Below, in pieces: positions 8,018-16,956 of a stretch of DNA of 64,000 nucleotides (the stretch's first letter is position 1; the number at the start of each line of letters is the position of its first letter). The position numbers and the translations under genes were made by a program. The notes beneath the pieces were generated by a model. It ran no database searches, was not told where the DNA came from, and saw only the letters and a program-made list of their open reading frames with translations. This DNA comes from Brucella intermedia LMG 3301 (GTDB taxonomy: Bacteria; Pseudomonadota; Alphaproteobacteria; Rhizobiales; Rhizobiaceae): the NCBI RefSeq assembly GCF_000182645.1, contig NZ_ACQA01000001.1, positions 1,860,001-1,924,000 on the forward strand, in the 5' to 3' direction.

Positions 8018-9184
8018 TTACCCCGCGATCTGCTTTTCACCCGAAAGCCACGTGGCTTTCGCAAACAATCCGTCATCAATATGGACCGCATCCATTCGCA
8101 TGCCGGGGCGGAATGTACCGCGATCATCAAGACGCAGATAGCGCGCGGGGTAGTGGCTCGCCATGCGCAGCGCCTCGGCCAGCGTGAGTTCCAGCTCGGC
8201 TACGCCAAAACGAACAGCCGACGCCATGTCGAGATCGGAACCGGCAATGGTGCCATCCGCCAGCACAAGCTTGGAGCAGATGCCGCCCGGCACACGACGG
8301 ACGGCGCGCCCGTTGATCTCGAAGCTTTCAGAGTCCGATCCGACCAGAGCCATGGCATCCGTCACGAAAAACAGATGCGCGTCGCCGCGCTTTGCCCTGA
8401 GCGCAAGCCGCAGCGCCATCGGATCGACATGATGGCCATCGGCAACGATGCCGCACCAGATGTCGGGATGATCGAGCGCCGCGCCTGCAAGCCCCGGTGC
8501 ACGGTGGCCGATCTGGCTCATCGCGTTGAAAAGATGGGTGACACTCCGCGCACCGGCATCGAAGCGCTTGAACGCCTCTTCCGCTGTAGTGTCGCTGTGC
8601 CCGATGCTGACGACGACACCGCCATCGCTCAACCGGCGCACCTGATCCGGCGTGACCTGCTCGGCAGCAAGCGTGACCAGCAAGGTGCCGATCTGCTTTG
8701 CCGTATGAATATAGAGCGCAATATCGGCATCATTGACGGGACGCATCAGTTCCGCCAGATGCGCACCTTTCCGTGCGGGCGCCAGATGCGGCCCCTCAAG
8801 ATGCAGGCCGGCAACGCCTTTGTCGGCCTTGACCGCTTCAATCGCCGCTTCGATGGCGCGGTCGCGAACCGGCGTCGTATCGGTAATCAGCGTGGGCAAA
8901 AGGCTCGTCGTTCCATATTTGCGATGCCCCTTGGCAATCGTGAACATGGTTTCAGGCGTAGGCTGATCGTTCAGCATGCGCCCGCCGCCACCATTCACCT
9001 GCGCATCGATGAAGCCGGGAGCCAGAACGCCGCCATACAGACGCTCGACCTCATGGGCCTCGCCGAGCGAGGCTTCCGGCACAATGGCTTCGATCCGGCC
9101 ATCGCTGAACACCAGCGCGCTCTGGTCGTGAAAGCGCTCGCCGTCGAAGATGCGCGCCCCTGCTATTGCTGATTTTTTCGTCAT
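8018..9184 (-). CDS. nagA: N-acetylglucosamine-6-phosphate deacetylase
   Basis: It removes acetate from N-acetylglucosamine 6-phosphate to give glucosamine 6-phosphate in the cytoplasm. The 388-residue protein shows the amidohydrolase landmarks in order: [12 protein letters not shown] (about 57-68), metal-binding Glu in HLEGPHL, His in [12 protein letters not shown], His in THLFNAM, and the catalytic Asp in FVTDAM. GFID-Q-N instead of an HxH motif is normal for NagA. The start codon overlaps the stop of the upstream SIS gene (ATGA), so translation is coupled. GlcNAc import genes are not seen here. Confidence 0.95.
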   Translation of the reverse strand: MTKKSAIAGARIFDGERFHDQSALVFSDGRIEAIVPEASLGEAHEVERLYGGVLAPGFIDAQVNGGGGRMLNDQPTPETMFTIAKGHRKYGTTSLLPTLITDTTPVRDRAIEAAIEAVKADKGVAGLHLEGPHLAPARKGAHLAELMRPVNDADIALYIHTAKQIGTLLVTLAAEQVTPDQVRRLSDGGVVVSIGHSDTTAEEAFKRFDAGARSVTHLFNAMSQIGHRAPGLAGAALDHPDIWCGIVADGHHVDPMALRLALRAKRGDAHLFFVTDAMALVGSDSESFEINGRAVRRVPGGICSKLVLADGTIAGSDLDMASAVRFGVAELELTLAEALRMASHYPARYLRLDDRGTFRPGMRMDAVHIDDGLFAKATWLSGEKQIAG

Positions 9185-10218
9185 ACCGTCACCGTAACCT
9201 TGTTGAGATTGCGCGGCTTGTCGGGATCGAACCCCTTGCGGCGCGTGACCGCTTCAATGACGCGGTAATAATTGATGAGGGAAACCAGTGGATCGAGATG
9301 CGCGTTACCCGTGCTCGCCGATGGCAACCGGAAGCCCGGCGTTTCCGCATCGGATAGCGATACGATGCTCGCTCCGAACGAGTGCAGCCGCTTGAGCGCC
9401 TGCATGTTGGTGTCAAAGGCTTCGTCGCGTGGCAGGAAGGAAACGATCGGGAAGCCCTCTTCCACCAGACGCATCGGACCATGCATCAGTTCGGCCAGGG
9501 AGAAAGCTTCGGCGTGGATATTCGCGGTTTCCTTTGCCTTCAGCGCAGCTTCGAGCGCAATCGCAAAGGCCGTGCCGCGACCGCCGGTATAAAGCGAACG
9601 CGCATTGAACAGAAGGTTTTCTACCGCCTCGCGGCCATCGGGCCGTGTTGCAGCAAGCGCTTCCGGCAGGCGTTGCAGTCCGGCTTGCAGGCTTGCGTCA
9701 CCGCTGGCAGAAGCAACGACGCCCGAAAGCGCGGCAACCGCGGCGATGAACGACTTGGTTGCAGCAACGCTTTTTTCTTCACCGGCATGGAGCGCCAGCA
9801 CGACGTCGGCAGCGTTACCAAGCGGGCTATCGACGACGTTCACGACGGCGATTGTCGTTGCACCACCTTTTTTGGCGGCTTCCTGCGCCGCAACAATATC
9901 GGGGCTGGCACCCGATTGCGAAACGGTGAAATGCAGGCCGTTCTTGAGCTTCAGGTTGGAACCATAGACCGATGCCACCGATGGACCGATCGACGCGACG
10001 GGAATGCCCATCGTGATTTCCATCAGATATTTGAAGAATGTTGCCGCGTGGTCGGACGAACCGCGTGCGGCGGTGGTGATGACGGCAGGTTCGCTCTTCT
10101 GGAAGATGCGCGCGATTTCCGCGAACGTGCCTGCCTCCTTCTCAAGCAGACCGGCGACGACGGCTGGCGACTGTTCGGTTTCCTGCAGCATCAGGGAGGA
10201 AGGGCTGTTCATGGTCAT
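9181..10218 (-). CDS. double-SIS protein, probable glucosamine-6-phosphate deaminase (NagB-II type)
   Basis: A 345-residue protein with two SIS domains, like the isomerase half of GlmS but without the glutaminase domain. Visible motifs are TAARGSSDHAATFFKYL (about 49-65), SQSGASPDIVAAQ (about 100-112) and EAFSLAELMHGPMRLVEE near residue 240. In operons with nagA and no classical nagB, such proteins (NagB-II) deaminate glucosamine 6-phosphate to fructose 6-phosphate. Here no other nagB is present. The start overlaps the stop of the GntR gene by ATGA. AgaS-type activity on other amino sugars is the main alternative. Confidence 0.8.
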   Translation of the reverse strand: MTMNSPSSLMLQETEQSPAVVAGLLEKEAGTFAEIARIFQKSEPAVITTAARGSSDHAATFFKYLMEITMGIPVASIGPSVASVYGSNLKLKNGLHFTVSQSGASPDIVAAQEAAKKGGATTIAVVNVVDSPLGNAADVVLALHAGEEKSVAATKSFIAAVAALSGVVASASGDASLQAGLQRLPEALAATRPDGREAVENLLFNARSLYTGGRGTAFAIALEAALKAKETANIHAEAFSLAELMHGPMRLVEEGFPIVSFLPRDEAFDTNMQALKRLHSFGASIVSLSDAETPGFRLPSASTGNAHLDPLVSLINYYRVIEAVTRRKGFDPDKPRNLNKVTVTV

Positions 10219-10982
10219 TCTCCAATTTTCAGTTCCGCGACGAAGTCATAGGCATCGGCGCGATAATGCGAACGGGTATATTCGACGATCCGGTCGTCTT
10301 CGAGATGCGAGACTCGCTCGATAAGAAGTGCGGGCGCGCCCCGATGCACGCCAAGCAGGCGGGCTATGCCGGGATCGAGCGTGACCGCCGTCAGGCGTTG
10401 CAAGGCGCGTACCGGCTTGTGGCCGCGCCGCGCCAGAGCGCCGTAGAGCGAGGTTTCATCGACGCGATCCTGATCCAGAAAATGGCGTGGAACCACCGCG
10501 CGCTCAAAAGCCATCGGCACTCCATCGGCGAGACGCAGGCGGTCAAGCCGCACCACGGTCGTATCGACACCGACCCCCAGCCGGAAAGCTTCGTCCGGCG
10601 ATGGCCTGTCGACCTTGTTGGTGACGACGCGCGCGCCCGGCTCCTTGCCGCGCGACAGCATGTCCTCGGAAAACGAAGTCAGGCGCCACAGATGCTGGCT
10701 GATACGTGCCGGGCGCTCCGCGACGAAGGTGCCGCTGCCGCGCCGCGCTTCCACCACGCCCTGTGTCAGCAATTCCTTATAGGCATTGCGAACGGTGATA
10801 CGGCCGACGCCAAGCTGCTCCGCCAGATCGCGCTCCGGCGGCAGGCCGACAGCGGGCGCAAGCTCCCCTTCCTCGATCAACTCACCGAGAATGCGTGCGA
10901 GGTTCCGGTAAAGCGGCCCCGTAAGCTGCGGATCATGCAGGCCGCGCTCTTCAATCGCCGTGATCAATGTGGTTCTATTCAT
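10215..10982 (-). CDS. GntR/HutC-family regulator of the amino-sugar operon (NagR-like)
   Basis: A 255-residue regulator. The N-terminal winged helix spans about 20-85 (LPPERDLAEQLGVGRITVRNAYKEL), followed by a UTRA ligand-binding domain to the C-terminus (ALLIERVSH, YTRSHYRADAYDF). It is the first gene of the operon, so it probably regulates itself and responds to an amino-sugar phosphate such as GlcN6P or GlcNAc6P. The ATG at 10982 has no clear Shine-Dalgarno and lies inside a set of ATAGAACC repeats (10971-11011), so the likely operator runs into the first codons. Confidence 0.88.
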   Translation of the reverse strand: MNRTTLITAIEERGLHDPQLTGPLYRNLARILGELIEEGELAPAVGLPPERDLAEQLGVGRITVRNAYKELLTQGVVEARRGSGTFVAERPARISQHLWRLTSFSEDMLSRGKEPGARVVTNKVDRPSPDEAFRLGVGVDTTVVRLDRLRLADGVPMAFERAVVPRHFLDQDRVDETSLYGALARRGHKPVRALQRLTAVTLDPGIARLLGVHRGAPALLIERVSHLEDDRIVEYTRSHYRADAYDFVAELKIGE

Positions 10983-11011
10983 AACTTACATAATAGAACC
11001 TATATAGAACC
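10971..11011. promoter_or_regulatory. candidate NagR-like operator: three ATAGAACC half-sites
   Basis: On the plus strand AATAGAACC at 10992-11000 and TATAGAACC at 11003-11011 are direct repeats 11 bases apart, one helical turn. GGTTCTATT at 10971-10979 is an inverted copy that forms codons 2-4 of the regulator gene. The arrangement suggests autorepression by a GntR dimer, with loss of both transcription and start-codon access. This is inferred from pattern. Confidence 0.6.
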
Positions 11012-11033
11012 AATGGCAAGTGACAATCTCATG

Positions 11034-11063
11034 AAAAAAGCCCGGTCGTAACCGGGCTTTTTC
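11034..11063 (-). terminator. bidirectional intrinsic terminator after the RND operon
   Basis: AAAAAGCCCGGT, loop CGTA, ACCGGGCTTTTT form a 12-bp stem including A/T tails. It lies just beyond the RND permease stop at 11065 and would terminate on either strand. Confidence 0.9.
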
Positions 11064-11064
11064 G

Positions 11065-14000
11065 TTAATGCGATGGCGAAGCAGTATGTGCCTCGGCTGG
11101 CGGCGCATCGCCGTTGCGTTCCGGCTCCTTGATCCGGAACCAGGCGACATAGAGCGCCGGCAGGAAGAGGAGCGTGATTGCCGTGCCCGCTATGATGCCA
11201 CCCATCATGGCATAGGCCATCGGTCCCCAGAACACTTCACGCGCGATAGGGATCAGCGCCAGGCTTGCCGCCGCCGCCGTCAGGGCAATGGGGCGCATTC
11301 GGTGCTGGCTCGCCTGTGTCACTGCATCCCATGGGTGCATGCCCTCGGTGATATGCTCCTCGATCTGCACGATCAGGATGACCGAGTTGCGGATGAGAAT
11401 GCCGACCAGCGCCAACACGCCGAGGATCGCCACGAAACCGAGCGGCTTGCCGCTTGGCAGCAAAGCGGCAACGACACCGATCAACCCGAGCGGTGCCACA
11501 GCCACCACAAGGAACAGCCGCTGGAAGCTCTGCAACTGTATCATCAGAACCGTTGCCATGACGAACAGCATCAGCGGAACGACCGCCGCAATTGGTCCCT
11601 GGCTCTTGCCGCTTTCCTCCACGGTACCTGCCGTCTGGACATAATATCCCGCTGGCAGCTTGTCGGCGAAGGTCTTGATGGCTGGTTCCAGATCCTTGAC
11701 GATCGTATCCGGCATCGTCTTGTCGATGATGCCGGCGGCAACCGTGATGGTGGGAATACGCGACCGACGATAGATAACCGGCTGCTCCAGCTCATACCGG
11801 AAATTCGCAATCGCCGCCAAAGGCACCGAAGTCCCGTTGCCGGTTGCGATCTGGAGGCTCTGGAGCGTATCGATCGAATCCCGTTCCTGCTTCTGCGCCC
11901 GTGCGATCACGTTGATCAGGTAGATGGAATCCCGCACCTGCGTGATCGTAATCCCGCCAACGATACCGTTGAGGGTCGTTGCAATATCCTTCGAGGATAT
12001 GCCGAGCTTTCTCGCCTTGTCCTGCATCACATCGACGCGAATGACCCGGCCAGGCTCGTTCCAGTTATAGTTGACAACGCCAAGCCGCTTGTCGGCGCTC
12101 AGGATACCGGCAAAATCCTGCGCCACACCCCGCAGCTTCTGGATGTCCGGTCCCGAAATGCGATACTGCACCGGACGCCCTACCGGCGGTCCAAGCTCCA
12201 GATATTTCACATAGACGTCCGTACCGACATAGTCCTTGCGCAACACCTCGTTGAACTTGTCGCGGAGCCTGTCGCGCGCTTCAATGTCCTTGGCAACGAC
12301 GACCATCTGCCCGAAATAGGGGTTCGCCGGCTGCACATCGAAGGATAGGATGAAGCGGATAGCCCCTTGCCCGATATAGGTGCTCCAGTGATCCACATCC
12401 GGATTATCCCTGAGCATCGTCGCTTCGAACTTTTCCATCTGCGCTCTGGTGTCGGTGATGGAACTGTTCTGCGGCAGCGTCCAATCGAGCACCAGTTCCG
12501 GGCGGTCCGACTGTGGGAAGAACTGCCGTTCGATGAAGCCCATCCCGAAAACCGACACGGCAAAAAGTGCGATGGTCGCGATGATCGTGATCCATTTATG
12601 CCGCATGGCCGCGAGCAGGACCTGCGAGAATATTTCGAAGAAGCGGCTTCGCTTTTCTTCATGCGCCTTCATTTTCTTCGGCAGGAAGGTGACCCCCAGC
12701 AAAGGCGCAAACAGCACTGCCACGATCCACGAGACAATCAGCGAAACCGCAATTACCACGAACAATGTGAACGTGTACTCACCGGCCTGGCTGCTGTTGA
12801 GCCCGATCGGTATGAAGCCGGCAATGGTCACAAGCGTGCCTGTGAGCATCGGGAAAGCCGTACTGGTATAAACGTAGGTTGCCGCCTTGTTGATCGGATC
12901 GCCTGCCTCCAGCCGCGCGACCATCATTTCCACCGCGATCATCGCATCATCGACCAGAAGGCCGAGCGCAATGATCAGCGCACCGAGTGACACGCGCTGC
13001 AGCGATATATCCAGCAGCGACATCGCCAGGAAGGTGATCGCCAGCACCAGCGGGATCGACAGCGAAACGACAAAGCCCGCTCGAACGCCCAGACTGACGA
13101 AGCTCACCGCCAGAACGATGACGACAGCCTCGAACAGCGCTCTGGTAAAGCCGGATACCGCATCCTTAACGACTTCTGGCTGATCCGCGACCTTGAAGAC
13201 ATTCACGCCAACGGGCAGTTCCTGCGTCACCTGGCTCATCATCTTGTCGAGCGCTGCACCAAATTCCAGCAGATTGCCGTTCGGCTTCATGCCGATGCCA
13301 AGGCCGATGGCGTCCTGCCCGTTGACCCGGAAAATCGATGTCGGCGGGTCGACATAGCCACGCGTAATCGTCGCCACATCGGAAAGACGGAAGAAGCGAT
13401 CATTGACGCGCAAATTCACCGCGCGCAGGTCGGCTTCCGACGTGAATTGCCCGCTGACACGCACGCTGATGCGTTCCGGACCGGCTTCCACGACACCGGA
13501 AGGCGTAATGGCGTTCTGGTCCTGCAAGGCTTGCAGGATTGCCTGCTGGTCCAGTCCGAGCGCCGCAACCTGACGTGTGGAGAATTCCAGATAGATCGCC
13601 TCGTCCTGCGCGCCGATCAGCTCAACCTTGCCGGCATTCGGCAAGGTGAGAATTTTCGCTCGCGTGCTTTCGGCATAGTCCCGCAGTTGCCGCATCGAAA
13701 GACCATCCGACGTGAAAGCAAAGACATTGCCGTAAACATCACCGAACTGGTCGTTGAAATATGGCCCGAGAACGCCTTGAGGCAGTGTGTTCTGAATGTC
13801 GTTCAGAAAGTGACGCACCTCGGTCCATGATTTTTTGACCTGTTCGGCGCGCGCCGTATCTTTCAAAAACACGAAAACGACCGATTTGCCCGCCGTCGTT
13901 ATGCTGCGGGTATAGTCGAGCGTATCGAGTTCCTCTAGCTTCTTTTCCAGCCGGTCCGTAACCTGATTGAGCGTTTCCTCAACGGAGGCTCCGGGCCAGT

Positions 14001-14160
14001 TGGCCTGCACGACCATCGTCTTGACGGTAAATTCCGGGTCTTCCTCCCGGCCGAGATCGATATAGGAAATAAAGCCCGCGACTAGAAAGACGAGCATGAA
14101 GTACCAGACCAGGGACCGATGGTTCAGAGCCCAGTCAGACAGATTGAATCCTTTCTTCAC
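11065..14160 (-). CDS. RND efflux permease (TriC/AcrB-like)
   Basis: An inner-membrane proton-driven pump of 1031 residues, normal for the family. It has an N-terminal transmembrane helix (about 13-33), a large periplasmic loop starting GREEDPEFTVK, and a first block of helices carrying the proton-relay aspartates in LGLLVDDAMIAVEMM (near 395-410). A second periplasmic loop and helices follow, ending with GILIRNSVILIVQIEEH near 930. Two adaptor genes precede it in the same operon, an arrangement known from TriABC of Pseudomonas. No outer-membrane channel gene is nearby, so a TolC homologue encoded elsewhere is presumed. Because the first adaptor is frameshifted, pump assembly may be impaired in this strain. 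The substrate is unknown. Confidence 0.92.
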   Translation of the reverse strand: MKKGFNLSDWALNHRSLVWYFMLVFLVAGFISYIDLGREEDPEFTVKTMVVQANWPGASVEETLNQVTDRLEKKLEELDTLDYTRSITTAGKSVVFVFLKDTARAEQVKKSWTEVRHFLNDIQNTLPQGVLGPYFNDQFGDVYGNVFAFTSDGLSMRQLRDYAESTRAKILTLPNAGKVELIGAQDEAIYLEFSTRQVAALGLDQQAILQALQDQNAITPSGVVEAGPERISVRVSGQFTSEADLRAVNLRVNDRFFRLSDVATITRGYVDPPTSIFRVNGQDAIGLGIGMKPNGNLLEFGAALDKMMSQVTQELPVGVNVFKVADQPEVVKDAVSGFTRALFEAVVIVLAVSFVSLGVRAGFVVSLSIPLVLAITFLAMSLLDISLQRVSLGALIIALGLLVDDAMIAVEMMVARLEAGDPINKAATYVYTSTAFPMLTGTLVTIAGFIPIGLNSSQAGEYTFTLFVVIAVSLIVSWIVAVLFAPLLGVTFLPKKMKAHEEKRSRFFEIFSQVLLAAMRHKWITIIATIALFAVSVFGMGFIERQFFPQSDRPELVLDWTLPQNSSITDTRAQMEKFEATMLRDNPDVDHWSTYIGQGAIRFILSFDVQPANPYFGQMVVVAKDIEARDRLRDKFNEVLRKDYVGTDVYVKYLELGPPVGRPVQYRISGPDIQKLRGVAQDFAGILSADKRLGVVNYNWNEPGRVIRVDVMQDKARKLGISSKDIATTLNGIVGGITITQVRDSIYLINVIARAQKQERDSIDTLQSLQIATGNGTSVPLAAIANFRYELEQPVIYRRSRIPTITVAAGIIDKTMPDTIVKDLEPAIKTFADKLPAGYYVQTAGTVEESGKSQGPIAAVVPLMLFVMATVLMIQLQSFQRLFLVVAVAPLGLIGVVAALLPSGKPLGFVAILGVLALVGILIRNSVILIVQIEEHITEGMHPWDAVTQASQHRMRPIALTAAAASLALIPIAREVFWGPMAYAMMGGIIAGTAITLLFLPALYVAWFRIKEPERNGDAPPAEAHTASPSH

Positions 14161-15266
14161 AGACCCGTTCCTTTCGCGTCCAGGCGGACTTTCTGTCCTT
14201 CCTTCAACTCATTCACACCGGCAATCGCAACGTAGCTTCCGATATCGACACCCTCGGCGACAAAACTGCCGCCGCGCCGCTCGATAACCTGCACGTCGTG
14301 AAGGGAAACCGTCTGTTTGCTGGGGTCGATGACCCAGATTCCGGTCTTGCCGTTTTCCTCGTGCAAGGATTGGATCGGGATCGTTACCAGGTTCTGTTCG
14401 GGTGCGTCCATCGCCGCCCGGATCGTCGCGCCGAGGCGAAAGCCGTCGGGCGGATTGTCGAGGGCAATGCGCACGCGCCGCGTGCGCGTCTGGGGGTCCG
14501 CCTGCGGGGCGACCTCACGCACGGTCCCCTTTCCGGTCACAGTCGGATCGGCCTGAAGCTGCACATTGAATGGCGTGTCCTGTTCAAAATATTGCGTCAT
14601 GCTGTCGGGAATATCGAGGACCGCTTCTCGAACATCCGGACGTGCGACCGTCATCACGGTTTGTCCTGCGGCGACAACCTGCCCCACTTCGGCGCTCGTT
14701 GCGGAAATGACGCCATCGTAATCCGGGCGCAACACGGCATAGCTGCGCTGGTCCTGCGCCTTTTTCAGACCCGCCCGGGCCTTTTCGAGCCCCGCGTGAG
14801 CGCTATCCCGCGCCTGCCTTGCCGCATCATAATCGGCCTGGGAAACATTATTGCCCTTCAGCAGGATACGCTGGCGCTCCTCGCTTGCCGAGGCGTTGGC
14901 AAACTGTGCTTCCGCGCTCGCCAGATCGGCCCGCGCGGACTGGACGGCAAGATCGAGATTGGCAGGATCGAGCATGGCCACCATCTCGTCCTTCTTTACA
15001 AGATCACCCACCTGAACAGGCCGATTGATGATCCGGCCCAGCACACGGAAGGCAAGATCGGTGGAATAACGAGGCTCGATCGTACCGGCAAAGCCCGTCT
15101 GCGTTACAGGCTTGGGCTCGACCACCATGTAAAGGACCGGACGCGCGACGTCCGAATCCGCCTGCTTGTCTTCTTCCTTGCCACAGGCGCTGAGCAGAAC
15201 CGCCGCGCCAAGCAAGGCGACATAACCCGCCGCGCGGATCGTGGGAAACTGGATTGCCGTTTTCAT
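14157..15266 (-). CDS. RND periplasmic adaptor, lipoprotein
   Basis: A membrane-fusion protein of 369 residues. The signal peptide ends in a lipobox (VLLSACGKEE, Cys near 28), so the protein should be lipid-anchored to the inner membrane and project into the periplasm. Then come a lipoyl half-motif (GRIINRPVQVGDLVKKDEM), an alpha-helical hairpin rich in Ala/Glu/Arg (about 105-175), the second lipoyl half (PDYDGVISATSAEVGQVV) and a beta-barrel region. It overlaps the permease start by 4 bases and the upstream adaptor stop by 4 bases, which indicates a coupled operon. It is intact, unlike the first adaptor. Confidence 0.9.
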   Translation of the reverse strand: MKTAIQFPTIRAAGYVALLGAAVLLSACGKEEDKQADSDVARPVLYMVVEPKPVTQTGFAGTIEPRYSTDLAFRVLGRIINRPVQVGDLVKKDEMVAMLDPANLDLAVQSARADLASAEAQFANASASEERQRILLKGNNVSQADYDAARQARDSAHAGLEKARAGLKKAQDQRSYAVLRPDYDGVISATSAEVGQVVAAGQTVMTVARPDVREAVLDIPDSMTQYFEQDTPFNVQLQADPTVTGKGTVREVAPQADPQTRTRRVRIALDNPPDGFRLGATIRAAMDAPEQNLVTIPIQSLHEENGKTGIWVIDPSKQTVSLHDVQVIERRGGSFVAEGVDIGSYVAIAGVNELKEGQKVRLDAKGTGL

Positions 15267-16376
15267 TGTGCAACGAGCCCTTCCTGTTCCGGCATGATCT
15301 CGGCCGGTTCGCCTGAACGCAGCATCTGCGCACCCTTGGTGACGATCAGCTCGCCTTCCTGTAGCCCGCTCTCAACGAGCAACCGGCCTTTTTCGTAGGC
15401 GAGCACCTTGATCGGAACCAGCGTTGCCACTTTCGAATCCTTGGAAAGCCTCCAGACAGCCGTGCGTCCTGCATCCGAGGTCATCGCGCTCCATGGCAGA
15501 ACGACGACCTTCACACTTTCCATATGAACCGTGCCCGTCACCGTGGCGCCCAACGCCATCTGGGGCGGGGTTTGCGCTATCCCGACCTTGACCCGCACAG
15601 TGCCGGTCTGCGCATCGACCACCGGCGAAATTTCGCGGATCTTTCCTTCGGCGCTTATCGAAGCATCGGAGAGAAGGGAGATCGTCACACCCATCCCGAT
15701 CTTGGCATGGTTGACCAGCGTTTCCTGCACGTCGAAGACCGCATCGCGCGGACCGTCCTCGGCAATGGAAAACGCCGTCTGCGCTGCCTGCACCACCTGA
15801 CCGGCCTCTACATTGCGCGCGGTGATCACGCCTGAAACAGGCGCCTGCAACTCGGTGTAGGACAGTTCGTCGCGCGCGTTGTTGAGCTGGCTTTTCGCAC
15901 TGGCAAGGGCGCTTTGCGTCGTCTGAAGGTTCTGGGTTGCCTGATCATAGGTGCTGCGCGTCGTAAACCCTTGCGCCCAGCAAGGCCTTCTGTCGTGCAA
16001 AGTTGGCTTCCGCCTGCACCAGCTGCGCCTGCGCGGCATCCTTGGAGGCTTGCGCAACGCGCAGATTAGCCTGCTGTTCGACATCGTCGATACTGGCGAG
16101 GGGCTGTCCCTTTTCCACATGCTGGCCGACTTCGACCAGACGCTGAACCACCTGACCGTTCAGCCGGAACGACACATTGACAAGCGATCGCGCCGCTATC
16201 GACCCGGATAATGTCAGCTTTGGCTGATAATCACTGGCGACCGCTTTGACCGCCGCCACCGGGACGACATTGAGTTCATCCGCCCGCGCCTGAAACGTTG
16301 CGCCCGGCACAAGCAGCCCCATGCAGGCAAGGACTATGATGGCCATCCCGAAACGGGGAAAAACGTGCCGGTTCAC
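15263..16376 (-). pseudogene. RND periplasmic adaptor, frameshifted near codon 135
   Basis: The first adaptor of the operon. The reading frame from 16376 shows a signal peptide (MAIIVLACMGLLVPGATFQARA) and an adaptor N-terminus, but changes frame near 15965-15978 and would stop shortly after. The rest continues in the neighbouring frame from TTRSTYDQATQNL to the end at 15263. Removing one G from a GGG run on the coding strand (plus CCC at 15976-15978) gives LLAQGFTTRSTYDQ and an intact 370-residue protein. The start is probably the GTG at 16376, since GGAGGAGGG lies just upstream; an ATG at 16427 has none. Both parts are otherwise well conserved, so this is a recent mutation or a sequencing error. 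Confidence 0.85.
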
Positions 16377-16656
16377 GACGCGCCCTCCTCCATTCCGCAA
16401 ACCGTAAACAAATGAATTTACTGCCATTTACACGAATCTCGCTGGTTCGGTTCGTTTGAGAGTGCAACGAAAGCCACGCACGCGAAAGCGGCGTCGTAAA
16501 AGATATGGTTTCATATTTCTCGCTGTCAAAATCTCTTCGGAAATGTTTACACCAAACAATTGGGCGGCTTTTGCCTTTCATCAGAAAATTTATAAGTAAA
16601 AAGGTAGGTACGAGCAGAGTTTGAAGAAATGTCCCGGGAACACCGGCGATTGCCTT

Positions 16657-16956
16657 CTACCCTTGCACCTCCCGGACAAGCCTTTGCCCGGCAGCGTTCA
16701 ATTCATAACGTGTGCGCTGCGTGCGCGGATCGCGCTGCCTGATCCGCACATAACCATGGTCCTGCCCGAGCACTGCAATTTCCCGGAGCACGAGAGCATG
16801 GGCAACGCCGAGCAACCGCGCAAAGGTTCGGCTGTCTGAGGCGATATCCAGCGCCAGCCCAGCCACAATCCCCGCACCGAGCGCGCTAAGATTGCCGGAC
16901 GCAGCCATAAGAGCATCGACGAACGCCATATATTCCGCCTCGCTCTCGTCCATCAT
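16657..16956 (-). CDS. 99-residue protein coupled to the YdeP-like oxidoreductase, unknown function
   Basis: I do not recognise the family with certainty. The 99 residues have an acidic N-terminus (MMDESEAEY) and an Ala/Leu-rich helical middle. The C-terminal half, from ARLLGVAHALVLREIAVL to RTRYELNAAGQRLV, looks like the recognition helix and wing of a MarR-type winged helix. Its start codon overlaps the stop of the oxidoreductase (ATGA), so the two are co-translated. Small partners next to this oxidoreductase type could be accessory factors or regulators. It is short for a full MarR protein and has no obvious dimerisation helices. Confidence 0.6.
   Translation of the reverse strand: MMDESEAEYMAFVDALMAASGNLSALGAGIVAGLALDIASDSRTFARLLGVAHALVLREIAVLGQDHGYVRIRQRDPRTQRTRYELNAAGQRLVREVQG

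Noticed and set aside
15960..15980. Programmed frameshifting in the RND adaptor
   Set aside because: There is no slippery heptamer or downstream pseudoknot, and the same single-base pattern recurs in unrelated genes.
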